From Caldilineaceae bacterium (GTDB lineage: Bacteria > Chloroflexota > Anaerolineae > Caldilineales > Caldilineaceae), in contig OY282376.1 of NCBI GenBank assembly GCA_958295845.1, positions 1,191,022-1,255,021 on the forward strand: DNA of 64,000 nucleotides, in the 5' to 3' direction. Numbering within the stretch: position 1 is the stretch's first letter; every line of letters begins with the position of its first letter. This document shows positions 46,232 through 54,105 of the stretch, in pieces. The notes beneath the pieces are model-generated. The model did not search any database, was not told the DNA's origin, and saw only the letters and a list, made by a program, of their open reading frames with translations. Position numbers and translations under genes: made by a program.

Positions 46232-46355
46232 CCACGGAGGGCCACGGAGGGTCACGGAGAACTGCAACTTCAACACCTTTTGTCCACGGAGGGCCACGGA
46301 GGGCCACGGAGAACTGCGACTTCAACACCTTTTGTCCGCGGAGGGTCGGGGAGAA
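46232..46355. repeat. 52-bp tandem repeat, just over two copies
   Basis: Units begin at 46232, 46284 and (partial) 46336, exactly 52 bp apart, with few mismatches. Each unit contains two or three copies of a 10-bp CCACGGAGGG-type motif followed by ACTTCAACACCTTTTGTC. The repeat lies between the formate dehydrogenase operon and the terminase gene, at the boundary of the accessory island. The rest of this 343-bp gap contains no gene. Confidence 0.85.
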
Positions 46356-46441
46356 GAGCTTTTTTTGGGGCAGGGAGGGCGGCAGGGGGCCAGGGGGAAG
46401 GGCTTTGGTTCTGGGTGCCTGGTGGGGTGGAAGTGCGTAGG

Positions 46442-47824
46442 TCATGCGAATGCCAATCTGCCTGAGACGTGTGTGGTGACGGCGTAGCGGAGGGCGTCGT
46501 AGGTGTCGTCGCCGCCGAGACTTTCTTCGTTTACGTTGACTTTGAGGACGTCTTCGGGGTTTTTGGGGTCGTTCTGCAGGTTGGGCAAGCATTCGATGAG
46601 GCGGCGGCAGCGGTTGAAGATGAAGAGGGAAGGGGGGATGCCGGCGTCGACGTTGCCAAGGCGGGTGCGGACCTCGTTTGCACCCTGGATGCGGTCGGTT
46701 TCGGCCTTATAGAAGGAGAGACCCTCATCGTTATAGTGGTCGGCAACGGTCCACTCTGACCTTTGGGCGAAGATATCGGGACCGGAATATACGTGCCACA
46801 GGGTTTCACGATGCGCTCCGTTTCGTTCGACCATTGCCTTGACGGCCTCGGCGTGCTGTTGTGGCAGCCAGCCGGACTGGACGTGTTCATCAAGGACATA
46901 GAGGTTGTCGTCACCGTCTTCGGCAAGCAGGAGGAAGACGGTTGGGTGTTTGTAGCCGTAGTCCATGCCCATGAAGCAGTGCCATTCGGGCGGTATCGGG
47001 AAGGGTTCGATGACGTGTTCTTCATAGCGGAAGTTGTCGAGGAACTGGCCGGCGGCGATTTCCCAGTCGCCGTAGCGGTGGGCGCGCAGTTTCCAGCCGG
47101 TATTTTCTTCGAGTTTACGGCGGTAGTCGGGGTCGATGACGATGTTGTCTTCGATGGTGGCGGGGATGAAGCGGGTGTCGGCTTCCTGCTTGTTGCGGTA
47201 GGGGTCGACGAAGCGGTTTTTGTACCAGACGTGGCCGATGCCGCCGGGGTTGGCGGTGGTGTAGATGCGGGGGCGGAAGTCTTTGCTGGTGCGATTGGAG
47301 TCGCGCAGGGCGCGGTACTTGGTATCGGAGAGGGTGGTGGCTTCTTCGATTAGGATGACGTCGTATTCGAGGCCGAGGTACTGGTCGACGTCGTTTTCGT
47401 TGCGGAAGTGGCCGATGACGATGCGTGATCCGTTGGGGAAGATGACGAGGCCTTCGGAGCGGATGTAGCGGTGCGGGACTCTTTTGAGGACCACGCGGCG
47501 AAGGTCGTCGGACTGTTCGCGGGCCTGTTTGGCGGAGAGGCGGAGGTAGAGTGCTTTGAGGCCGGGGATGCGGCGGCAGTCGTCGAGGGCGAGTTGGGCG
47601 AATGAGGCGTGGGATTTGCCGGGCCCGCGGGCGCCGCCGAAGCCGATCTGGGTGGGGCCGTCAGGGCGGTCGCAGAGGCGGGCAGCTGCGTGGAATTCGA
47701 GCTGTTTGGGTTGAGGGACGTATCCGGCGGCGACAAAGTGTTCGAGCTGTTCGGGCGGGAAGTTGAGCGGGCGGGCGGCTTTTCCAAGACCGTCAAGTAT
47801 ATGTTTTTTTGGTTTACTCTTCAT
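46442..47824 (-). CDS. phage terminase large subunit-like protein
   Basis: A 460-residue DNA-packaging motor protein. The ATPase domain has Walker A GGARGPGKSH at 63-72, Walker B DVILIEEATTL and the coupling motif YTTANPGG. The C-terminal nuclease domain has acidic metal ligands in MGMDYGYKHPTVFLL and a late GGDDTYDALRYA. ATG 47824 overlaps the last 11 bp of the small-subunit gene, the normal arrangement for terS-terL. No portal, capsid, protease or tail gene follows; the next gene downstream is the formate dehydrogenase operon. It is therefore a phage remnant or a terminase used by a satellite-like element. All catalytic motifs are intact. Confidence 0.9.
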   Translation of the reverse strand: MKSKPKKHILDGLGKAARPLNFPPEQLEHFVAAGYVPQPKQLEFHAAARLCDRPDGPTQIGFGGARGPGKSHASFAQLALDDCRRIPGLKALYLRLSAKQAREQSDDLRRVVLKRVPHRYIRSEGLVIFPNGSRIVIGHFRNENDVDQYLGLEYDVILIEEATTLSDTKYRALRDSNRTSKDFRPRIYTTANPGGIGHVWYKNRFVDPYRNKQEADTRFIPATIEDNIVIDPDYRRKLEENTGWKLRAHRYGDWEIAAGQFLDNFRYEEHVIEPFPIPPEWHCFMGMDYGYKHPTVFLLLAEDGDDNLYVLDEHVQSGWLPQQHAEAVKAMVERNGAHRETLWHVYSGPDIFAQRSEWTVADHYNDEGLSFYKAETDRIQGANEVRTRLGNVDAGIPPSLFIFNRCRRLIECLPNLQNDPKNPEDVLKVNVNEESLGGDDTYDALRYAVTTHVSGRLAFA

Positions 47825-48347
47825 CGGCGTTGTAGAGGTGGAGGACTTTCTTTGATTCTTCGTCGAGGACGGGCCAGTCGCTGGAGGCGGGGAGGTGGTC
47901 GGTGTCCTGGGTTGATTGTAGTTCGCGGCGTTGGAGTTCGGAGGTGGTGGCATAGAGGACGCGAAGGGAAGGGAGAAGCTGGCGGGCTTCCTCTGTGGTG
48001 AGGTTTTTCAAGTCGGCGGCGTCAAGGGCGGCGGCGACGGCTTGGAGGATTGTGTTGTTTTGACGTATGCGTTGTTCGCGGGCTTCGGATTCGCGGGCGG
48101 CTTCGAAAGCGGCCTTTTCTTCGCGTTTGGCCTGGTCGTAGGCCATTGCGCGTTCTTTCCAGCGCCACTTGTGGTACTGCTGGCTGGAGGTGCTAGAAGG
48201 CTTACCACTACTGTTTGTCCACTCGCGATAGGCAGCAGTCAGGGAGCGGGAAGGGCCTAAGTTGAGGAAGGTGTGGAAGCGGTCGTACCAGTCGGGTGGT
48301 TCGTCGGGCTGCTGGTGCCAGGGTTTGGGGGGAGAAGCTTCGGTCAT
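47814..48347 (-). CDS. terminase small subunit-like protein
   Basis: A 177-residue protein located directly before terL. The N-terminus has PPDWYDRFHTFLNLGPSRSL and an HTH-like region with YHKWRWKERAMAYDQAKREE, followed by a long helical segment (EARESEAREQRIRQNNTIL-type, coiled-coil propensity) that could oligomerise as terminase small subunits do. ATG 48347 is chosen because a -10 box ends 7 bp upstream and a decayed second copy starts at the matching place. Small subunits bind packaging sites on phage DNA; a five-copy GTCGAC array lies 50 bp upstream of the start. Assignment rests on position and on the WRWKERA-type HTH pattern. Confidence 0.75.
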   Translation of the reverse strand: MTEASPPKPWHQQPDEPPDWYDRFHTFLNLGPSRSLTAAYREWTNSSGKPSSTSSQQYHKWRWKERAMAYDQAKREEKAAFEAARESEAREQRIRQNNTILQAVAAALDAADLKNLTTEEARQLLPSLRVLYATTSELQRRELQSTQDTDHLPASSDWPVLDEESKKVLHLYNADEE

Positions 48348-48353
48348 TTCAAT

Positions 48354-48382
48354 AGTATAGCACATATGAACTTGTTTTGCAA
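48354..48382 (-). promoter_or_regulatory. promoter of terS-terL, probably leaderless
   Basis: TTGCAA (48382-48377), 17-bp spacer and TATACT (48359-48354), preceded by TGC so that the -10 box is extended. The -10 box ends only 6 bp before the ATG at 48347, so transcription should begin at or beside the start codon and the mRNA would lack a leader. The same arrangement, with a degraded -10 box, is seen before the decayed terS copy at 50849. Confidence 0.65.
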
Positions 48383-48396
48383 GGGGGTTGCGCAAA

Positions 48397-48442
48397 GTCG
48401 ACCCAAGTCGACGCAAGTCGACCTAAGTCGACGCAAGTCGAC
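48397..48442. repeat. five GTCGAC palindromes spaced 10 bp apart
   Basis: GTCGAC occurs at 48397, 48407, 48417, 48427 and 48437, linked by CCAA/GCAA/CTAA tetranucleotides, giving a 10-bp period of nearly one helical turn. The array ends 15 bp upstream of the -35 box of the terS promoter. This is the arrangement of a cooperative operator or an iteron, and could also be a packaging site. Confidence 0.85.
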
Positions 48443-48595
48443 CGGATTTCTTTTTTTTGGCGGATTTCGAGGTGTCTTTTTGCGTCTGTTGGCTCGGTTC
48501 TTGGGGGTTGATTCGCGGTCCTGGTGAAAGTTTCGCGGTTGTTGCGGGCTTCAGGCTGATGGGAGTGAGGTGGGCGAAGGGACGCGACGGTCGAG

Positions 48596-49138
48596 TCATG
48601 GGGACGATGCCAACTCGAAGCGGATGCCGAGTTGACGGAGCATGTCGAAGGTGTTGATGAAGTTGACATTGAAGTGATGGCAGACGTTGGGTATGGGAAC
48701 TCTCTTCTTGATGTAGGGATTCCGAACTTCCTGGGTTACAAGGGTTAAGTTATGAGCTTGGGCATAGGCGACAAGCCACCCATCCGCTTTCCTTGCAAAC
48801 TCGTCTTTGGCCCCAATGTTGAATTGGCGACTACTATAGACCCAAGCGATTACGTCTCTGTAGATGTCCACCACCGCCTGTTCACTGGATGAAACGAACA
48901 TATTTCTGGGCGAATTTCGTGTCCAAAAGTACAGATCATCCGGTTCTTCATTCCCCGTCTTGTTTACGTCCAGCAGTTCATCTCGCACTTTATCTATGCT
49001 CAACAAAGTTCCAGCGCGAAAGTGCTGGGTCAAGCCATCCCAGAAGCCGGGACAAAGATCGAGAGGGTAGTAGCTGCGGTGCGGGGTAATGAATACATTG
49101 GCATCCAAGACGAAGTGTATTTTTGCCTGACTGGTCAA
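48596..49138 (-). CDS. DUF4411 family PIN-like toxin
   Basis: A 180-residue protein of the DUF4411 family, PIN-domain-like RNases. The first acidic site is Asp12 in FVLDANVFITPHRSYYPLDL, with CPGFWDGL as family signature; later acidic residues in IDKVRDELLD and GAKDEFARKADGWLVAYA would complete the metal site. The start is a TTG at 49138 whose bases overlap the stop of the upstream antitoxin gene (TTGA, 4-bp overlap), typical of translationally coupled toxin-antitoxin pairs; the upstream in-frame extension lacks family resemblance. Cleavage of RNA is inferred from the fold. The C-terminus (VNFINTFDMLRQLGIRF) matches the family pattern. Confidence 0.85.
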   Translation of the reverse strand: MTSQAKIHFVLDANVFITPHRSYYPLDLCPGFWDGLTQHFRAGTLLSIDKVRDELLDVNKTGNEEPDDLYFWTRNSPRNMFVSSSEQAVVDIYRDVIAWVYSSRQFNIGAKDEFARKADGWLVAYAQAHNLTLVTQEVRNPYIKKRVPIPNVCHHFNVNFINTFDMLRQLGIRFELASSP

Positions 49139-50313
49139 AGTTGGATTCCCATCTCCTGCGGCATTTTTTCGAAAGTGTTTCGTTTCAGACCGGTGAGGCT
49201 GTAGGCTTCCCGATACAAGAGTCGCCCTTCCGCGGCCGCCCTCACGACCGAACTTGCGAAACGAGGACCGATGCGCCACCTTTGAGTGTTCCAGAAATTC
49301 CCACTGGACATTGTGGTGGGGTTACGCTTCCCTTGCAACTTGGTCTTCTCGTAGAAGGCGAAGAATGTGTCGTGTTCGATCAGCTCAAGGTCGAGGAGGC
49401 GGCGGGAGGCGACGATGGCGCTGACTTTGAATCGGAGAGCGATCTTCTGAAATGCGTTTTTCTGATTCCGGACGGTAGGCCAGTAGGCCCGCAACTCTTT
49501 TTCGGGCACTAAGAATTCGGCGGCGGTCCGGTTGCAGAACTGTTCAGTTGCGTTATTTGCAGGCATCAGCTTGTCGAAAGCGGACAGTCCGGTTTCACCG
49601 ACAAAGAGATGCGCCAGTTCGTGCGCCAAGGTGAAGGTCTGAGCGGCGATGAAATACGCACTGTTGACGAAAACAAGGGGGGCGTACTCGTCCACAAGGG
49701 CAAATCCGAGAAACTCTTTCGGATCGAGTCTACGCCTATTGCTGTTGCCGACGACGCCGTTAAAGACGACGAGGATGCCGGCCTGGTCGACCCGGCTGCG
49801 CAGGAAACTCAGCGCTTCTCGCCAGCTTTTTTGTTCTTCGGCCCAGCCTGCGTTCAGGCCGAGGGCATCGCGCATGGCCGCGGCGACTTCGGTGTGGTCG
49901 TCGCGCTGGCTGTAGGCGCCGATGAAGGGGAGGGGATCTTCTTCGTTTTCGATGAGGTCGTCGCGCATCCAGGCCTGGCGGCGCTGCATCTGATAGATTG
50001 TGTCGAGAAGATCAGGGCTTGGACGCCTGGGCGGGCCGCCGACGCGGGTACGGAAATCGCGTATCGGCAGGCTATCGTCGGGGGGAGCCTCCAGGTAGAG
50101 GTATCCAAGAGGTGTGTAGGTTCTGGCGGCGAGTCTATCTGCCTGGGCAATGCTGATTTTGCCGGACTGCTCCCATTCTGTGACACGGTCCGGTTTGATT
50201 TTCAACCCTTCGGCCAGTTCTTCGGGGGAAAGGTTGACGCGTTCGCGCGCCCACCGCAGTACGGCTGGTTCGAGCGTGATGTGCAGGCGTCTGCTGGGGG
50301 CGGCTTGGGTCAT
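49135..50313 (-). CDS. XRE-ImmA/IrrE family antitoxin/regulator
   Basis: A 392-residue protein. The N-terminus carries a Cro/CI-type helix-turn-helix (LSPEELAEGLKIKPDRVTEWEQSG); the middle contains a COG2856 metallopeptidase-like domain with zinc motif HELAH at 231-235. Together with the DUF4411 gene that overlaps by 4 bp, it forms a two-gene toxin-antitoxin-like unit in which the antitoxin precedes the toxin. The peptidase motif is intact, so regulation by proteolysis is possible. ATG 50313 is the natural start. The pair is placed between two terS copies and probably stabilises or defends the island. Confidence 0.9.
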   Translation of the reverse strand: MTQAAPSRRLHITLEPAVLRWARERVNLSPEELAEGLKIKPDRVTEWEQSGKISIAQADRLAARTYTPLGYLYLEAPPDDSLPIRDFRTRVGGPPRRPSPDLLDTIYQMQRRQAWMRDDLIENEEDPLPFIGAYSQRDDHTEVAAAMRDALGLNAGWAEEQKSWREALSFLRSRVDQAGILVVFNGVVGNSNRRRLDPKEFLGFALVDEYAPLVFVNSAYFIAAQTFTLAHELAHLFVGETGLSAFDKLMPANNATEQFCNRTAAEFLVPEKELRAYWPTVRNQKNAFQKIALRFKVSAIVASRRLLDLELIEHDTFFAFYEKTKLQGKRNPTTMSSGNFWNTQRWRIGPRFASSVVRAAAEGRLLYREAYSLTGLKRNTFEKMPQEMGIQL

Positions 50314-50519
50314 CGATGGATGGAGGGCGGAGGGTTAGTGCGTGCCACTGTTTGGCATGATGCTAGGCTATTCAGTTGGCGCTGCCTGTTGCGGTCGTCT
50401 GGCACAGTATACATCATTGGTATTTCAGCGTCATGCAAAGAAATGCCAAGTCTGCATGGCTGCTCTGCGCGCGGCTGTTCTCCGATGGCGATTTCCATTG
50501 TCAAGTTTCTCTTCACTGT

Positions 50520-50849
50520 TCAAATCCGGCAGCCGGAGGTCGGTGGCACTTTTTCGGGCTGGTGATGCGACTGCAACTCGCGGGCTTGGCCAGTGAGGAA
50601 AGCCTCGAAAGCGGACTATTCTTAGCAGTTAACCGTGTCGTAGGCCATCGCGCGTTCTTTCCAGCGCCATCTGGCGGGTTGCTTGCTGACAGTGCTGGTG
50701 GGGGTGCCGCTATTGTTTGCCCACATGCGATAGTCAGTTGTGAGGGTACGGGTCGGGCCTAAGGTGAGGTAGGTGTGGAAGCGATTGTACCAGACGGGCG
50801 GTTCGTCGGACTGCTGCTTCCAGGGCTTAGGGGAATTATCATCTGTCAT
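50520..50849 (-). pseudogene. decayed second copy of the terminase small subunit gene
   Basis: The frame from ATG 50849 encodes 75 residues matching the N-terminus of the terS product (SPKPWKQQSDEPPVWYNRF, then ARWRWKERAMAYD) and then stops at 50622. Beyond the stop, DNA similarity to terS continues to about 50520 in shifted frames (for example CCGCTTTCGA and AAGCCCGCGA), so the C-terminal half has decayed. The upstream region also resembles the terS promoter, with TAAACT in place of TATACT. No terL lies next to it. The two copies are 2.5 kb apart in the same orientation and flank the toxin-antitoxin pair. Confidence 0.75.
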
Positions 50850-51198
50850 TACTTCAGTTTAGCACAAATGATCGGGCAGTTCAAGAGGGATCGCGAAATG
50901 TCTACAAATATCGCGGGGTAAAAAATCTTTATTGGGGGAGGGCATTCATTCATGACTGTGCAATCGAGAAGGAGTGTCGCAGTTGTCTTCGGGAAAATGC
51001 CATAGTTCCATTCCAATATTGTCCGCGTCTGGATTAGACTCTATAGTTTCCATCAGGATTCTTAGGGCTTTCGACGCCTCCAGCATTTTCTGGCAGAGGG
51101 TTTGTATTTTATCATTTCATCAGTTCGACCCTGTGTTCGTCCTTTCCTGGAAGGTAGCAATTAGGACTACCTGAATTTATGGTAATCGAGGAGCAAAA
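50850..51198. other. 349-bp divergent gap
   Basis: This A+T-rich stretch separates the decayed terS from the TIR gene and should hold the TIR promoter. No gene is seen. A GAGGAG ribosome binding site lies at the right-hand end. A short inverted repeat GGTAG...CTACC lies about 30 bp upstream of the TIR start and may be an operator. Confidence 0.35.
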
Positions 51199-52347
51199 AT
51201 GCGCATTTTCGTAAGTCACAGTAGTGACGATGAAGAACTTGCAAGCGTGCTAGTCATATTGCTCCAGACGGCATTGCCAATTTCTGGCGACGATATTCGC
51301 TGCACGACGTTACCGGGATTGGGTCTTCCAACAGGTTCCAACATTCTGGATGCATTGCGTGCAGATGTTCGCGAAGCCGATGTTGCCATTGGGCTGCTTA
51401 CCCCTTCTGCCCTAAGTTCAATCTGGGTGCTCTTTGAGCTGGGTGCAAGATGGGGACTAGGACAAAATATCCTTCCTCTATGCGCAAAAGGATTGACTCC
51501 GCAAGACCTACCGGCCCCGCTCCGTTCTTTAGTCGCTGCTGACTGTAGAAACAGAGAGCAATTGCTTAAGCTTTTGGAAGACGTTGCCAGAGTCCTTCAC
51601 TTGGAACTAGCTGGAACCTCCACCTATGACCGATTTCTTAGTCAAATTGCCGAAAAGGCTTTGGTTTCGGATGACGAAACAGTTATATCGTCCAACTCTT
51701 GGTCACCCAGGCTTGATCTTGAGTGGGCCGACTTGGAAAGTGGGAAGTATCTGTCAACGAAGTTCTCACTGACCTCCTTATTTCTTGAGAAGCCAACAGA
51801 AACACTTGAGCAGAAACCCTCAAGGGACGCTTTGGGCATACTTATCGATCCCTTTGAAAACACAAGTTATTTTCAAGAGGTCATAGACTACGCAGCCGAC
51901 CAAGCCTTTTATAGTCCTTTGAGTTTGAGAATAAAGAACGACAGCGAAGCTATCTCAAGAAGGGTTCGATTTGTGGGACAGGTTATGAGGACGGAAGGGT
52001 TGACGATGAAGGAAGAAATGGATCCCTTGCCAGAAAAGTCGTATTCTTCTTCTAGCTTGATTGAGATTGGTGGACGCGAAGTTTCAGACGAAGCGAAAGT
52101 GTCCCTGCGTACATATGAGAATCGATGGGAAGTCAAAATCGACTTCGATGACATTCGCCCTCACGATGACCGGGTGAGTCTTCCATTGTGGTTTGGCGCA
52201 ACGCGTTCGCAGAATGTGAGTCTAGAGGGCGAATTGCGAGGCGACGACTTGAAGAATCCGATTGATTGTGTGTTGAAAGTTGGTATAGAGACCGAACGAA
52301 GGCAGATAAACCTAGAGGACATTCGTCCATTCTTGGACTCTGAATGA
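51199..52347 (+). CDS. TIR domain-containing protein
   Basis: A 382-residue protein with an N-terminal TIR (Toll/interleukin-1 receptor) domain of the bacterial TIR_2 type: MRIFVSHSSDDEELA, SNILDALRADVREADVAIGL and WVLFELGARWG, where Glu80 is the residue expected to catalyse NAD+ cleavage. The C-terminal 200 residues are beta-rich and unrecognised, possibly a sensor. Bacterial TIR proteins act in anti-phage defence by depleting NAD+ or making signal molecules. Genes around it are a toxin-antitoxin pair and a HEPN-like protein. Its lower G+C and location beside phage and IS remnants suggest horizontal acquisition. The start has a GAGGAG ribosome binding site. Confidence 0.85.
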   Translation: MRIFVSHSSDDEELASVLVILLQTALPISGDDIRCTTLPGLGLPTGSNILDALRADVREADVAIGLLTPSALSSIWVLFELGARWGLGQNILPLCAKGLTPQDLPAPLRSLVAADCRNREQLLKLLEDVARVLHLELAGTSTYDRFLSQIAEKALVSDDETVISSNSWSPRLDLEWADLESGKYLSTKFSLTSLFLEKPTETLEQKPSRDALGILIDPFENTSYFQEVIDYAADQAFYSPLSLRIKNDSEAISRRVRFVGQVMRTEGLTMKEEMDPLPEKSYSSSSLIEIGGREVSDEAKVSLRTYENRWEVKIDFDDIRPHDDRVSLPLWFGATRSQNVSLEGELRGDDLKNPIDCVLKVGIETERRQINLEDIRPFLDSE

Positions 52348-53123
52348 AGTCGCCTGGCATTCAGAATGAGGTGGAAATCCGAAATAGGTGTTTGACTTTG
52401 CCTCTTGTCAAAGTCAGTACACCCTTGGTCGCGACTAAGAACAAGGGCCAAATTCAGTCAGTCCCTGTAAGAGATTTGATCGGATCTTCTTTCCCCTCTT
52501 AAGTTTCCTACATTGGAACAACATTCCCATCCGATTGGCTGACAGGGTTCAATGTCCCCCATCCTACTTGGCCGAAAACACGCTTGCATTTTGAAAAAAA
52601 TTGACCCCGGTTGAGTCCTCGCAGTGAGCCTCAAAACCGGATCACGAGCCAAGGTGCCAAATGGATCGGATCATCGAGCCTGTGGAGGAACAAGCTCACT
52701 GTCGAGTTAAGGAGGCGACACACAGCGGCCTGCGAAGACTAAGAATCGTTTTGACCACCTACTTCGACTCTTACAATCTTGGTAGACCGGAGCAGGACCC
52801 TCAACTTGAAGACGCCGTCTGAAGAGCAATTCGTGCTCTAACGGCGGCCTACTGCCCAACGCAGATCAGTGGCGGTAGTATACGACTGGGTGCACCATGC
52901 TGTTCCTCTTTGGTTGTCTAGCGATGGAGCCCCACCCCAGAAATTGGAAGGCTCTATCACGTTAACCCTTCTCCTCCCTGCAATTCGAGTCTTATTCCCG
53001 CTACGCACCTTTCTCGGCTGTCTTGCGACTGTCTCTAACGGCCGGATGCTATAATCGTGAGCGAGCGCACGGCCCAATGTTTGTAGCTACAGTTGTCAGA
53101 AACCAGTCGAAAGAGAGAGCAAA
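52348..53123. other. 776-bp region without intact genes, with an IS-remnant-like fragment
   Basis: No intact gene is present. A fragment at about 52640-52735 (starting ATCACGAGCCAAGGTG) resembles the sequence at 53924-54010 at most positions over about 60 bp; the right-hand copy runs into an IS3-type transposase remnant. A small hairpin (TGACTTTG at 52393-52400 and CAAAGTCA at 52409-52416) lies shortly after the TIR stop codon and may mark transcription end. The right part ends in the promoter of the next gene. Confidence 0.5.
53047..53055 (+). promoter_or_regulatory. extended -10 promoter for the HEPN-like gene
   Basis: TGCTATAAT contains a perfect -10 box (53050-53055) with the upstream TGn extension. 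A TTGCGA is found upstream, but 21 bp away, too far for an ideal -35 box. Transcription would start near 53062, about 60 nt before the ATG at 53124. Confidence 0.55.
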
Positions 53124-53753
53124 ATGAAAGATACTAGTATTCCGGAGTCTGGTTCACTTGAAGTCACCTTACTTCCCGAGTCTCAGTGGGACCAAAAGCT
53201 GTCCGACCTTAGGGCATCAGGTCTGAGCATGGCAAGGGATATGCGCGATAAGGGGCATTCATTTGGAGTAGAGATTTTAGGGACGACGGAAGTGCGGGGA
53301 GGAGACTCGGTTCCACTTAGTGCGGTAGTCATCAAGTTGGATTGGAAAATGGCCGCGAAAATGGAGATGATCGAATCTGCAAGGGAATTGATTACCACAG
53401 CCTACAAAGTCGATTCCCTTGATCCAGCGCTTCCACATGTACTGGGATCAATCATTGAAGGTAAGGGACTGTATGAACACAGCATCGGGGAGTTTTTCGA
53501 GCTATACGGTAGATTCGAGGAGAAGTACCAGCTCAAGAGTGGAAGGGATACAAAAGAGAAGATGGAGACTTTGGTCAATGGAGACAGGAGGTATTTGAAG
53601 CAGTACAAGGAATATGGCCAGAGCTCTTTAGTTCCTGTGCCTTATGCCGTACGAAACATACTTGGTCATGCTGGAACCAACCCTAACAAGGTTGACAAGG
53701 AAGGCGTTGAAATCAGAACTTCCATAGACCTCCTTCGGACATGGGTGAATTAA
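53124..53753 (+). CDS. hypothetical protein with HEPN-like Rx4H motif
   Basis: A 209-residue protein that I do not recognise as a whole. Residues 1-75 contain a predicted beta-alpha-beta region; residues 80-209 are mostly helical. Near the C-terminus VRNILGHAGTNPN contains Arg177 and His182, the Rx4-6H motif typical of HEPN RNases, including the common RN start, followed by a final helix EIRTSIDLLRTWV, as HEPN proteins often have. HEPN domains act as RNases in toxin-antitoxin and defence systems. The gene has a GAGAGAG-type ribosome binding site and its own promoter, and lies between two IS-remnant-like fragments. HEPN assignment is an inference from one motif and helix content. Confidence 0.6.
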   Translation: MKDTSIPESGSLEVTLLPESQWDQKLSDLRASGLSMARDMRDKGHSFGVEILGTTEVRGGDSVPLSAVVIKLDWKMAAKMEMIESARELITTAYKVDSLDPALPHVLGSIIEGKGLYEHSIGEFFELYGRFEEKYQLKSGRDTKEKMETLVNGDRRYLKQYKEYGQSSLVPVPYAVRNILGHAGTNPNKVDKEGVEIRTSIDLLRTWVN

Positions 53754-53985
53754 GACCGGCAAAGATGAATTCGTTCCTTGTGGCCCTTCTTGTGGAACCA
53801 AGAGGGGGTCGAAGACTAAGTGAGGTAGAAAATCCAGTAGCGATAAAATAGACCGGGGACTTAAATCTGATACTGCAATACGCGTCTGTGTTAACTGGAA
53901 TGAACTTGGTCCCATTTGCTGAATCACGAGCTAAGGTGTGAACTGGTGCAAGTCACCAAGCGTGTGGAGGGGCAGTACGACGGTC

Positions 53986-54105
53986 AAGAAGCGGCAGCGG
54001 CATTCCGCGGTCTGGTCGTTCCAGAATGCCTCGGAGGCGTTTGAAAGCAGTAAGACGATTCGTCAGTTTTCCAGTGAGCATGAGATTCAACCGAACCTCA
54101 TCCGG
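53986..54105 (+). pseudogene. IS3-family transposase OrfA fragment
   Basis: The frame encodes KKRQRHSAVWSF, then ASEAFESSKTIRQF and SSEHEIQPNLIR, which follows the pattern of IS3-type OrfA helix-turn-helix proteins (RRRHSAEFKFQVALEA...SELASEHEIHPNQIR-like). Only about 40 residues remain; OrfB is missing and the fragment ends abruptly inside the end of the lipoprotein gene on the other strand. The upstream 60 bp resembles the fragment near 52640. No intact terminal inverted repeats were identified. The rest of the 53754-54097 gap holds no gene. Confidence 0.65.

Noticed and set aside
48397..48442. GTCGAC array as a CRISPR array
   Set aside because: The 10-bp period is far too short for repeats and spacers, and no cas genes are present.
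52391..52416. 8-bp inverted repeat after the TIR gene as an intrinsic terminator
   Set aside because: Stem is short and A+T-rich and lacks a U-tract, so it is only mentioned as a possibility in the region note.
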